From Clostridiales bacterium (GTDB lineage: Bacteria; Bacillota; Clostridia; Lachnospirales; Anaerotignaceae): a DNA stretch of 19,960 nt. The first letter of the stretch is position 1. Each line of letters begins with the position of its first letter. This document shows positions 7,186 through 13,962 of this stretch, piece after piece. A program made the translations under genes and the position numbers. The notes under the pieces were generated by a model, which searched no databases, was not told the origin of the DNA, and saw only the letters and a list, made by a program, of their open reading frames with translations. The DNA lies in NCBI GenBank assembly GCA_018364635.1, contig JAGZLR010000035.1, forward strand, positions 1-19,960, read 5' to 3'.

Positions 7186-7900
7186 AGAAGAAGTGCTAAA
7201 ACAGATGTTTCATGAAGGTAAACTAAAGGCAGGGAATACGCTGCATTTACTGTCGGACGATAAGATTACACCGTCCGGCAGAAGTTTTCTTCATGAGAAA
7301 AAAATTGAAATCAGACATGCTGGTACCAATGAACAAGAGGGCTATAAAACACTTTTTGGAGCAAATCTTCAGGAAAAACCGGAGCATATGACACACCTGC
7401 GCGGGAATGTCTTGGTATTTAAAAATCATCCGCGGATTCGGTTTCGAGGCGTGATCGACTCCTTACAGTCAGAAATTATTTTAGTCCAATTGGAAGTAGA
7501 AAAGTTAGGATTAAACTTATTGAGTGACGAATTGCAAGAAGTGATGAGTTTCCTTCAAAATCTGATTCGATGTGAGGTTTCAGGAGAAGAATTAGGTCAT
7601 TTTTTTATCACAGGTCTTGACGAGGAAGCGTTGAGAAGTCAGTCCCATCACCCATCACAGTTTTTTGGAATCAAACACTTTGTCCCTGATAGAAAATATG
7701 GGTTTGTCTGCGCTCTTTTAAATCGTCTGCGCACTTTAGCACGTGAAGCGGAATTATCTGCTTATGAGGCGTTTACAGACCCCTATGGGGCGCCTGTGAG
7801 AAATGATATTATGCAGGCGTTAAACCGACTGTCATCCCTTTTTTGGATTATGATGTTCCGCCTGCAAAAAGGCGTCTATGGAAAGGAGACAAAACAATGA
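7172..7900 (+). CDS. eutT: EutT, ATP:cob(I)alamin adenosyltransferase
   Basis: This 242-aa enzyme makes adenosylcobalamin for EutBC. The C-terminal N-D-I-M-Q-A-L-N-R-L-S-S-x-x-W-I-M-M and the central H-P-R-I-R-F-R-G-V-I-D-S are the family signature and line up with E. coli EutT. The Cys-Cys-x-x-Cys metal motif of the enteric enzyme, expected just before K-P-E-H-M-T-H-L, is absent. A Listeria-type class of EutT without that motif that works without a divalent metal is known, and this protein fits it. Residues 22-48 contain a T-P-x-x-R module also seen in the 199-aa protein two genes downstream. The ribosome site (AAGGGGG, 7158-7164) is buried in a hairpin. It overlaps pduL as ATGA. Confidence 0.92.
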   Translation: MPLYTEEVLKQMFHEGKLKAGNTLHLLSDDKITPSGRSFLHEKKIEIRHAGTNEQEGYKTLFGANLQEKPEHMTHLRGNVLVFKNHPRIRFRGVIDSLQSEIILVQLEVEKLGLNLLSDELQEVMSFLQNLIRCEVSGEELGHFFITGLDEEALRSQSHHPSQFFGIKHFVPDRKYGFVCALLNRLRTLAREAELSAYEAFTDPYGAPVRNDIMQALNRLSSLFWIMMFRLQKGVYGKETKQ

Positions 7901-8523
7901 TTCAGAATGACTTTGTGACTGAGCTGACAGAAAAAATACTTTCCTCTTTATTTATTCCGGTGGAAGCGTCCGGTCGACATATCCATCTGAGTAGAGACGA
8001 TGCAAAAACCCTTTTTGGCAATAACTATAGTTTCACACCTGTCAAAGATTTATCTCAGCCTGGACAATATGCCTGCAAAGAAAAAGTAACACTGAAATGT
8101 TCTAAAAATGCGATGAGTGGTATCACAATTTTAGGACCGGAACGAAGCAAAACACAGGTAGAAATTAGTTTGACAGACGCGGTAAAACTTGGAGTAAAAG
8201 CACCTGTGCGGCTCAGCGGCGATGTTTTGGGATCTGCTGGAGGGGTGCTGGAAGGGCCAAAAGGTGCTGTCGGTCTATCAGAAGGTATTATTGTAGCAAA
8301 ACGGCATATCCACTGTACACCAGAAGATGCACAGAGATTTTGTGTCTCAGACGGTGAACTGGTAGATGTAAGAATTTTTGGCAGTCGTCCGCTGATTCTT
8401 TGTGATACACCGATTCGTGTCAGTGAAGCGTCCTCTACAGTACTTCATATTGATTACGATGAGGCCAATGCCTGCGGATTTCAGACAGGAATCTATTGTA
8501 TGATTTTAAAAAAAATGAGGTGA
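7897..8523 (+). CDS. pduL: PduL-type phosphotransacylase (EutD role)
   Basis: This 208-aa protein converts acetyl-CoA and phosphate to acetyl phosphate and CoA, which recycles CoA inside the compartment. It has the two PduL domains, each with a zinc-binding His motif: S-G-R-H-I-H-L-S (H28, H30) and A-K-R-H-I-H-C-T-P-E-D (H137, H139). It is unrelated to the classical Pta/EutD enzyme that enteric eut operons use for the same step. Residues 4-19 form an amphipathic helix (F-V-T-E-L-T-E-K-I-L-S-S-L-F) typical of the PduL encapsulation peptide. I chose the ATG at 7897, which overlaps the eutT stop and follows a GGAAAGGAG stretch; an upstream codon at 7843 lies inside eutT. Confidence 0.94.
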   Translation: MIQNDFVTELTEKILSSLFIPVEASGRHIHLSRDDAKTLFGNNYSFTPVKDLSQPGQYACKEKVTLKCSKNAMSGITILGPERSKTQVEISLTDAVKLGVKAPVRLSGDVLGSAGGVLEGPKGAVGLSEGIIVAKRHIHCTPEDAQRFCVSDGELVDVRIFGSRPLILCDTPIRVSEASSTVLHIDYDEANACGFQTGIYCMILKKMR

Positions 8524-8527
8524 GACA

Positions 8528-9127
8528 ATGGATTTTTATTCGGCCGCTGACCAAATTGTGAAAAGAATGATAGGGACGGAGGAGGTTTCAGAAAAAAGTA
8601 CGCTCCCGTTTTTACGTGTATTAGGCTCTTTGAAGCAAGAAGAAGAGGCTTTTCTTCAAAGATTTTTTACGCTGAATCAAATGGGTTCTAATCTAATTTT
8701 GTTGAAGGCAGACAATCCTGTTGTAATCTCATCTCTATCCCAGTTGATTCCAATGGATGCAGAGACGAGACTGGCCTGTGAAGCCCTTTTGGATGGAAAG
8801 AAAGTTTTTGTATACAGCAACTATCAGAAGAAAACGCAGCACTTACCAGGACTTAGAAATTTTTTGCTGGAAAGAGACGAAACATTGAAAAAATTGGGAT
8901 TTATCTGTATTGACAATGTCGATCAAATACCAGAATACTTGGGACAAAAGAAAGACTTTTCTATAGAAAAAGAACAATTTAATTTAGCCCACAAAAAATT
9001 ATTGACGGGTAGAGATATCCAGCATCTTGGCCGTCATACAGAGTTAGTATTAAATAGAGACTGTATCCTAACGCCTTTAGCGCGGGAAGAATCTGTTCGT
9101 CGAGGCATTACATTGAGGTTTCTCTGA
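8528..9127 (+). CDS. Uncharacterised eut-operon protein, 199 aa
   Basis: I do not know a proven function. A family of Firmicute-type ethanolamine-utilisation proteins without known activity exists (I recall TIGR02536), and this is probably a member. Residues ~55-130 look like an alpha/beta Rossmann or flavoprotein-like fold: L-I-L-L-K-A-D-N-P-V-V, then T-R-L-A-C-E-A-L-L-D-G-K-K-V-F-V. The C-terminal part (171-199) contains L-x-L-x-x-D-x-x-L-T-P-L-A-R followed by R-R-G-I-T-L-R, matching the EutT N-terminus without gaps. No signal peptide or membrane segment is visible. The ATG at 8528 follows GAGGTGAG. It lies between pduL and eutN, and overlaps eutN by one base, so it is co-expressed with core and shell genes. 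Confidence 0.85.
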   Translation: MDFYSAADQIVKRMIGTEEVSEKSTLPFLRVLGSLKQEEEAFLQRFFTLNQMGSNLILLKADNPVVISSLSQLIPMDAETRLACEALLDGKKVFVYSNYQKKTQHLPGLRNFLLERDETLKKLGFICIDNVDQIPEYLGQKKDFSIEKEQFNLAHKKLLTGRDIQHLGRHTELVLNRDCILTPLAREESVRRGITLRFL

Positions 9128-9396
9128 TGGAGATGGGCGTAGTCACAGGTAGTATTTGGGCAACCAAAAAAGACAGCCGGCTGGAAGGGCTGAAGCTTTT
9201 AATTGTTCAGGGGGATCAGAAAAAAATTGTTGCCGCAGACCTGACAGGTGCTGGCATAGGAGATAAAGTGCTGGTATGTTTAGGAAAAGCGGCAATGATT
9301 ACTGCCGGAGCAAAAGAATTGCCGATAGATGCTGCAATTATTGGTATCATCGATGATTCACAGGACGCGGCAAAAGGAGGTTTTCATGGGTATTAA
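9127..9396 (+). CDS. eutN: EutN/CcmL pentameric vertex protein
   Basis: This 89-aa protein has the OB-like EutN_CcmL domain and caps the vertices of the compartment as a pentamer. V-T-G-S-I-W-A-T-K-K-D, L-E-G-L-K-L-L-I-V, A-D-x-x-G-A-G-x-G-D-K-V-L-V and I-D-A-A-I-I-G-I-I-D identify it. The ATG at 9127 overlaps the previous stop by one base; an ATG at 9133 is also possible but would remove two residues that fit the family start. The last 11 bases overlap the eutH start. No BMC shell can close without such a protein, and this is the only candidate in the window. Confidence 0.95.
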   Translation: MEMGVVTGSIWATKKDSRLEGLKLLIVQGDQKKIVAADLTGAGIGDKVLVCLGKAAMITAGAKELPIDAAIIGIIDDSQDAAKGGFHGY

Positions 9397-10483
9397 TGAG
9401 ATTATTATCAGTATTATGGCTGTTTTTGCGGTGCTGGGAGGACTGGACCGCATCTTTGGCAACAGAATAGGACTGGGAGAAAAGTTTGAGGAAGGAATTA
9501 TGGCCATTGGCGCACTTGCGATGTCAATGGTCGGTATTATTGCTCTAGCACCTGTCATCGCCTCTCTTCTACGCCCGATGATTGTGCCAATATACGGATT
9601 GTTAGGTGCTGATCCAGCGATGTTTGCAGGATCTATTTTGGCCAATGATATGGGTGGTGCTCCTTTGGCTATGGAGTTAGCCAATAGCACTGAGGCAGGG
9701 CAATTTGGTGGTCTCATTGTAGGCGCCATGCTTGGACCAACAATTGTTTTTACCATTCCAGTTGCTTTGGGAATTATAGAAGAAAAAGATCGTCCATTTC
9801 TTGCCACAGGAGTGTTGGCGGGAGTCATTACAATTCCTATTGGATCTTTTGTCGGAGGGCTCTGTGCGGGGTTTCCTTTGATGATGGTTTTGCGTAATCT
9901 AATACCAATTATCATTTTTGCTGCACTTTTAGCATTAGGTTTATGGAAAATACAGGATATTATGATTCAAGGGTTTATCATTTTTGGGAAATTCGTTGTC
10001 ATTGTTGTAACGATTGGACTTGCGGCTGGAATTTTGGAACATCTTACAGGCATTACCTTAATTCCAGGAATGAACCCTATTTCGGAAGGCTTTTCCACAG
10101 TAGCTGAGATTGCCATTGTCCTTGCAGGCGCTTTTCCTTTAGTTTTATTTATCACGAAAGTTCTAAATAAACCACTGATGCAAGTAGGAAAACTACTAGG
10201 TATGAATGACGTAGCAGCGGCTGGTCTTGTTGCAAGTTTAGCCAACAGTATTCCCATGTTTGGGATGATGAAGGACATGGATAAAAGAGGAAAGATTATC
10301 AATGTAGCTTTTGCTGTATCGGCAGCCTTTGTTTTCGGAGATCATCTGGGATTTACAGCAGGCTTTATGCCTGAATTAATTTTTCCAATGATTGTTGGAA
10401 AGTTGGTAGGCGGAATTACAGCTATATTTGCTGCGCAGATGATTGCAGGAAAGGAGAAGAAAGATGGATCGGGAACACATTGA
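9386..10483 (+). CDS. eutH: EutH, ethanolamine transporter
   Basis: This 365-aa membrane protein has about ten hydrophobic segments spread over its length and no cleavable signal peptide. The N-terminus (I-N-E-I-I-I-S-I-M-A-V-F-A-V-L-G-G-L-D-R-I) and N-D-M-G-G-A-P-L-A-M-E-L-A, N-S-I-P-M-F and F-G-D-H-L-G-F-T-A-G are typical of EutH. It helps take up ethanolamine when the protonated form cannot diffuse well. I chose the ATG at 9386 because AAAGGAGG lies at 9373-9380 and the protein then begins with the first membrane segment; the upstream in-frame codon at 9329 adds a charged stretch absent from the family. It overlaps eutQ by 20 bases. Confidence 0.95.
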   Translation: MGINEIIISIMAVFAVLGGLDRIFGNRIGLGEKFEEGIMAIGALAMSMVGIIALAPVIASLLRPMIVPIYGLLGADPAMFAGSILANDMGGAPLAMELANSTEAGQFGGLIVGAMLGPTIVFTIPVALGIIEEKDRPFLATGVLAGVITIPIGSFVGGLCAGFPLMMVLRNLIPIIIFAALLALGLWKIQDIMIQGFIIFGKFVVIVVTIGLAAGILEHLTGITLIPGMNPISEGFSTVAEIAIVLAGAFPLVLFITKVLNKPLMQVGKLLGMNDVAAAGLVASLANSIPMFGMMKDMDKRGKIINVAFAVSAAFVFGDHLGFTAGFMPELIFPMIVGKLVGGITAIFAAQMIAGKEKKDGSGTH

Positions 10484-10910
10484 GCAGATGGTGATGGAAG
10501 TATTAAGAGAAAAGCTTTCCCTTTCAGAGCAGAGGTTGATACAAAAAACTTCTGGTGGACTGATAAAAGCATTGGGCCCTTGCTATTGCTTTCAGGAAAA
10601 AGACAAACTGAATACAGGAAATCCCTCTGATAAAGTATACACAAAGGATTTCTTTTCCTTATCAGAAAGTCCTCGGTTAGGGTGCGGTGTTATGGAAGTG
10701 GATCACACCGATTTTCCATGGACGTTAAACTATGATGAAGTGGATATTGTTATGGAAGGAAGACTGACAGTGTCTATGGGTGGCGAGCAGCTGACGGCAG
10801 AAAAAGGTGAAATTATATATATTCCAAAGGGAAGCAAAATTCACTTTTCTTCTGATACTAAAGCAAGGTTTTATTATGTAACATATCCGGCTGATTGGGC
10901 CGATCAATAA
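10464..10910 (+). CDS. eutQ: EutQ, cupin-domain protein, short form
   Basis: This 148-aa protein carries the EutQ cupin domain: V-D-I-V-M-E-G-R-L-T-V, then G-E-I-I-Y-I-P-K-G-S-K-I-H-F and Y-V-T-Y-P-A-D-W. EutQ of Salmonella (about 230 aa) has been reported as an acetate kinase; this one lacks most of its N-terminal half. Instead residues 3-18 form an amphipathic helix (E-H-I-E-Q-M-V-M-E-V-L-R-E-K-L) that resembles an encapsulation peptide, joined by a linker to the cupin. The ATG at 10464 follows AAAGGAGAAG and overlaps eutH. It is the last gene of the operon: a terminator begins two bases after the stop. Acetate kinase activity here is inferred from family only. Confidence 0.9.
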   Translation: MDREHIEQMVMEVLREKLSLSEQRLIQKTSGGLIKALGPCYCFQEKDKLNTGNPSDKVYTKDFFSLSESPRLGCGVMEVDHTDFPWTLNYDEVDIVMEGRLTVSMGGEQLTAEKGEIIYIPKGSKIHFSSDTKARFYYVTYPADWADQ

Positions 10911-10911
10911 C

Positions 10912-10941
10912 AAAATGCCTTTCCGATGGGAAGGGCATTTT
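10912..10941 (+). terminator. Terminator of the eut operon
   Basis: AAAATGCCTTTCC (10912-10924) pairs with GGAAGGGCATTTT (10929-10941) over 13 positions, with one G-U pair and a four-base loop GATG. A T-rich stretch follows. It begins directly after the eutQ stop, so the eut operon ends here. Confidence 0.9.
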
Positions 10942-10999
10942 ATTTGTATTTTAGGCGAAAATATAGTACAGTAGAGTTGGTGAAATGGAGGGGAATGTT

Positions 11000-11833
11000 T
11001 TGAGTTTACCATATCGTTTGGCAGCTTTTGATTTGGATGGAACGCTTTTTAATGATGAAAAAAAGATTACACCGTGGACAATAAAAGTATTAAATCAGTG
11101 TTTTGAAAAGCAAATGGTTCTTGTTCCATGTACAGGAAGAGTATTGATGGCTGTGCCGGAGTTTGTGAGAAAGAATCATATATTTCAGTATTTTATCACT
11201 TCCAACGGCGCTATGATTTATGATAAAGAAGGTACTGTGATGTATCAGAAGACAATGGATAAGTTGTCGGTACGAAGAATTTTGTCGTTTTTAGAGTCTT
11301 TGGATGTTATGATCGAAATATTTGTGGATGGCAAAGCGTACACAGAAGAAAAAAATTTTCGCAGGCTAGAGGAGTTTAAGACGAGCGAATTTTTTATTCC
11401 TTATGTTTTAAGCAGCAGACATCCAATCGACAGCTATAGAGATTTTATTTCCCATACAGAGCATGGACTGGAAAATTTAAACATCATATTTCGATCCCAA
11501 ATGGTACAGGAAGAGATCCTTACATATTTAAAAACAGAAACAGCGTTTGAAGTCACATCTTCTTATGGAAATAATATTGAAATTGGCGCCAAAGGGGTAA
11601 ATAAAGGAGAGGCGCTTACAATTTTGGCTGAGAAACTTTCGGTTCCTATGAATCAAACAATAGCTTTTGGCGACAACCATAATGATATCTCTATGTTTTT
11701 AAAAGCCGGATTTTCTGTTGCCATGAAAAACGGAGAAGAAGAGGCAAAAAAAGCGGCACATATTGTTACCGAATCCAACAATGAGGAAGGTGTAGCAAGA
11801 ATTCTAGAGAATTACCTGGTTGACACAAAATAA
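11000..11833 (+). CDS. Cof-type HAD-IIB family phosphatase
   Basis: This 277-aa protein is a haloacid dehalogenase superfamily hydrolase of the Cof/YidA type, which removes phosphate from sugar phosphates, nucleotides or cofactor intermediates. The motif I nucleophile is in F-D-L-D-G-T-L-F (residues 10-17), a middle cap domain follows, and motif IV is G-D-N-H-N-D-I-S-M-F near the C-terminus. I chose the TTG at 11000 because GGAGGGG (10987-10993) lies at the right distance; an in-frame ATG at 10985 has no ribosome site and includes that site. The substrate cannot be told from sequence. It is a separate unit after the eut terminator. Confidence 0.9.
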   Translation: MSLPYRLAAFDLDGTLFNDEKKITPWTIKVLNQCFEKQMVLVPCTGRVLMAVPEFVRKNHIFQYFITSNGAMIYDKEGTVMYQKTMDKLSVRRILSFLESLDVMIEIFVDGKAYTEEKNFRRLEEFKTSEFFIPYVLSSRHPIDSYRDFISHTEHGLENLNIIFRSQMVQEEILTYLKTETAFEVTSSYGNNIEIGAKGVNKGEALTILAEKLSVPMNQTIAFGDNHNDISMFLKAGFSVAMKNGEEEAKKAAHIVTESNNEEGVARILENYLVDTK

Positions 11834-11848
11834 AAAATATAGTAGTAT
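11820..11848 (+). promoter_or_regulatory. Predicted larC promoter in the HAD gene end
   Basis: TTGACA (11820-11825) is a perfect -35 match, followed by a 17-base spacer and TAGTAT (11843-11848; four of six -10 matches). It lies across the stop codon of the HAD gene. A start near 11855 would give a leader of about 110 bases before larC, with a terminator-like hairpin inside it. Confidence 0.5.
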
Positions 11849-11870
11849 AAAACCATAAATTAGTTTTTAT

Positions 11871-11942
11871 CAGCAAGAAGCTGAAAGTAAAAGACCATGA
11901 AGGTTTGGGGAAAAGTTCCCTTTTCTTTTCGTGGCTTTTTTT
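11871..11942 (+). terminator. Terminator-like leader structure before larC
   Basis: A small hairpin CAGC-AAGAA-GCTG (11871-11883) is followed by a longer one in which CCATGAA (11895-11901) pairs with TTCGTGG (11928-11934, one U-G pair) around an inner GGGAA/TTCCC or GAAAAG/CTTTTC helix. A run of T follows at 11936-11942. It may simply end the HAD transcript, but because a likely promoter lies upstream and larC begins 21 bases downstream, it may also act as an attenuator for larC. Confidence 0.6.
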
Positions 11943-11963
11943 ATAGTTAAAGGAGAGGTAAGA

Positions 11964-12812
11964 ATGAAAAAGGTATTATATTTTGATTGTTTTTCTGGCA
12001 TTAGCGGAGATATGACCATTGGCGCGCTTTTAGATTTGGGGATCGATCAAGAGGTCTTTGAAAAAGAGCTAGCGAAAATTAACGTTGACGGGTATCAATT
12101 GACATTTGGCAGAGGCAAAAAAAATGGGATCAGTGGATTTGATTTTGATGTAATTTTACCAGAAGAGCATCAGGAGCATCCGCAAGAGTCTCATAAAGAA
12201 GAGGAACATGAACATCACCACCATGGAGCGGAAGGGCATCACCATCATCATGGGGAAGAGGGCCACCATCACCATCATGAACATCATCACAGTCACCGAA
12301 ATTTATTTGATGTTACAAAAATTATTGAGGACAGCACAATCAGTGAAAGTGCAAAGGATTTAGCAAAAAGAATTTTCCAGCGTGTCGCAGAGGCAGAAGC
12401 GAAAGTGCATCATGAGACACTTGAAAACGTACATTTTCATGAAGTCGGCGCGTTAGATTCTATTGTAGATATTATTGGAACCGCAATTCTAATTGATATG
12501 ATTCGTCCGGATAAAATTGTCTCCTCTGTTGTCAATGACGGACATGGTTTTATTATGTGTCAGCATGGAAAAATACCAGTGCCGGTACCAGCAACCCAGG
12601 AAATTATTGCAAATTCTAATGTGATCTCAAAACAGATTGATGTGCCGACAGAATTGGTGACACCGACCGGAGCTGCAATTATTGCAGAATTAGCGGAAAG
12701 CTTTGGAATGATGCCAGAGATGAATGTGAAAAAAGTTGGTTGTGGCTGTGGCAAAAAAGATCTGGAAATACCAAATATTTTGCGGATCTCTTTGGGTGAG
12801 ACGGAAGAGTAA
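11964..12812 (+). CDS. larC: LarC1-type nickel-pincer cofactor protein with His-rich insert
   Basis: LarC inserts nickel into the pincer nucleotide cofactor used by lactate racemase and related enzymes. This 282-aa protein has the LarC N-terminal part: Y-F-D-C-F-S-G-I-S-G-D-M-T-I-G-A-L-L-D, H-F-H-E-V-G-A-L-D-S-I-V-D, P-T-G-A-A-I-I and the end I-P-N-I-L-R-I-S-L-G-E. Residues 67-112 form an insert with 22 histidines, a likely metal store. Full LarC is about 400 aa; the C-terminal LarC2 part, separate or joined by frameshift in Lactobacillus, is absent, and no reading frame before the downstream terminator supplies it. The ATG at 11964 follows AAAGGAGAGG. No LarA, LarB or LarE is in the window. 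Confidence 0.9.
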   Translation: MKKVLYFDCFSGISGDMTIGALLDLGIDQEVFEKELAKINVDGYQLTFGRGKKNGISGFDFDVILPEEHQEHPQESHKEEEHEHHHHGAEGHHHHHGEEGHHHHHEHHHSHRNLFDVTKIIEDSTISESAKDLAKRIFQRVAEAEAKVHHETLENVHFHEVGALDSIVDIIGTAILIDMIRPDKIVSSVVNDGHGFIMCQHGKIPVPVPATQEIIANSNVISKQIDVPTELVTPTGAAIIAELAESFGMMPEMNVKKVGCGCGKKDLEIPNILRISLGETEE

Positions 12813-12854
12813 AATAAATTAAAGTATATTAGGTGAAATAGAATAAAATAAGTG

Positions 12855-12912
12855 AAAAAGCAGATTCCAAAAGGAAAATATTTTTATATTACAAGCGGAA
12901 TCTGCTTTTTTA
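12855..12912 (+). terminator. Terminator after larC
   Basis: AAAAAGCAGATTCC (12855-12868) and GGAATCTGCTTTTT (12897-12910) form a perfect 14-bp stem with a 28-base A/T-rich loop, ending in a T-run. It closes the larC unit and shows that no LarC2 segment follows. Confidence 0.88.
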
Positions 12913-12945
12913 TTGAGTAATCTTTAAATTTCTTTAAGATTAAGG

Positions 12946-12973
12946 GTGACTTTTTCCGAAAATAATGTATAAT
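12946..12973 (+). promoter_or_regulatory. Predicted corA promoter
   Basis: A perfect -10 TATAAT (12968-12973) is preceded by GTGACT (12946-12951, four of six -35 matches) at a 16-base spacer. It lies 45 bases before the corA ATG and downstream of the larC terminator. Confidence 0.6.
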
Positions 12974-13017
12974 AAAAGTCAGGGGCAAAGTACATCAAAG
13001 GAAAGCGGGTTTGCGAA

Positions 13018-13962
13018 ATGATTAATATTTATCGTACCGACGACCAAAAAATTCATTCACTGATTGAAGCTGAACCTGGGTGCTGGATTAAACTGACTTC
13101 GCCAACAAAAGAAGAATGCCACAGAATAGCAGAATTATATGAGATTGATGAGGCAGATGTAACTGCTGCATTAGATGACGAGGAACGCTCTCGTATTACA
13201 TTGGAAGATGGATATACTGTTATCCTGGTAGATATTCCGGCCAGCGAGGTTCGACATAGAAAGCTTATGTATACAACAATACCTCTAGGCATTATTTTAA
13301 AACAGGACTATGTTTTTACCATCTGTGCAGAGGACACTCAGATACTGCGCAGTTTTATTCATACCAAAGTAAGAGATTTCAGTACAAAGAAAAAAATTCG
13401 GTTTGTCTATCAAATTTTGCTCAATGCTTCAATTTTATACCAAACAGATCTTCGTATTATTGATAAAAAAAGAAATGAGATAGAGGATAGAATCGGACAA
13501 AACTCTGAGCAAGATATCGATTTGGTGGAGTTACATGACTTGGAGTCTACGTTAGTTTATTTTGCTACATCTCTGCGTGCCAATGGCATGGTAATGGAAC
13601 GGTTGCAAAAATATAAGCGTCTGCCTCAGTATGTTGAGGATGTTGAGATTCTAGAAGATGTTTTCATTGAGCATAAACAGGCGATAGAAATGACTGCGAT
13701 TTATCGTGATATTATAGATGGTACACGAGAATTGGTGTCTACAATGATTAATAATCGTCTGAATAATGTCATGAAGTATTTGACTTCTCTGACCTTAGTT
13801 TTAGCCATCCCTACAATTATTTCTGGGTTGTATGGAATGAATGTGGATTCTGCAGGTATGCCTTTAGCACATTCGGCATATGGATTTGGCTTGATTTGTC
13901 TTGGCACAGTGTTGATTTGTGGGATGGTCCTTTTTTGGCTTCATCGAAAAAAGATGTTATAA
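13018..13962 (+). CDS. corA: CorA-type divalent metal ion transporter
   Basis: This 314-aa protein is a CorA family channel for magnesium, possibly cobalt or nickel. It has a long cytosolic N-terminal alpha/beta and helical part and, near the C-terminus, two membrane helices. The first ends in the family signature Y-G-M-N, with the periplasmic loop V-D-S-A-G-M-P-L after it; the second ends in W-L-H-R-K-K-M-L. The length fits the family. The ribosome site is weak (AAAGGA about 13 bases upstream). Metal choice cannot be read from the sequence; being beside LarC does not prove nickel transport. It has its own promoter and terminator. Confidence 0.93.
   Translation: MINIYRTDDQKIHSLIEAEPGCWIKLTSPTKEECHRIAELYEIDEADVTAALDDEERSRITLEDGYTVILVDIPASEVRHRKLMYTTIPLGIILKQDYVFTICAEDTQILRSFIHTKVRDFSTKKKIRFVYQILLNASILYQTDLRIIDKKRNEIEDRIGQNSEQDIDLVELHDLESTLVYFATSLRANGMVMERLQKYKRLPQYVEDVEILEDVFIEHKQAIEMTAIYRDIIDGTRELVSTMINNRLNNVMKYLTSLTLVLAIPTIISGLYGMNVDSAGMPLAHSAYGFGLICLGTVLICGMVLFWLHRKKML

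Noticed and set aside
9358..9915. Long open frame of 185 codons on the minus strand opposite eutH
   Set aside because: It is the shadow of a membrane protein gene. The translation is rich in Pro, Ala, Ile and Thr in a way expected from antisense of hydrophobic codons, it has no ribosome site, and eutH is clear on the plus strand.
12200..12300. Tandem-repeat or CRISPR-like array in larC
   Set aside because: The CAT/CAC repetition encodes a polyhistidine tract inside a continuous reading frame; there are no regular spacers.
12813..12900. Frameshift to a LarC2 segment
   Set aside because: All three frames after the larC stop hit further stops quickly and none shows a LarC2-like sequence before the terminator.
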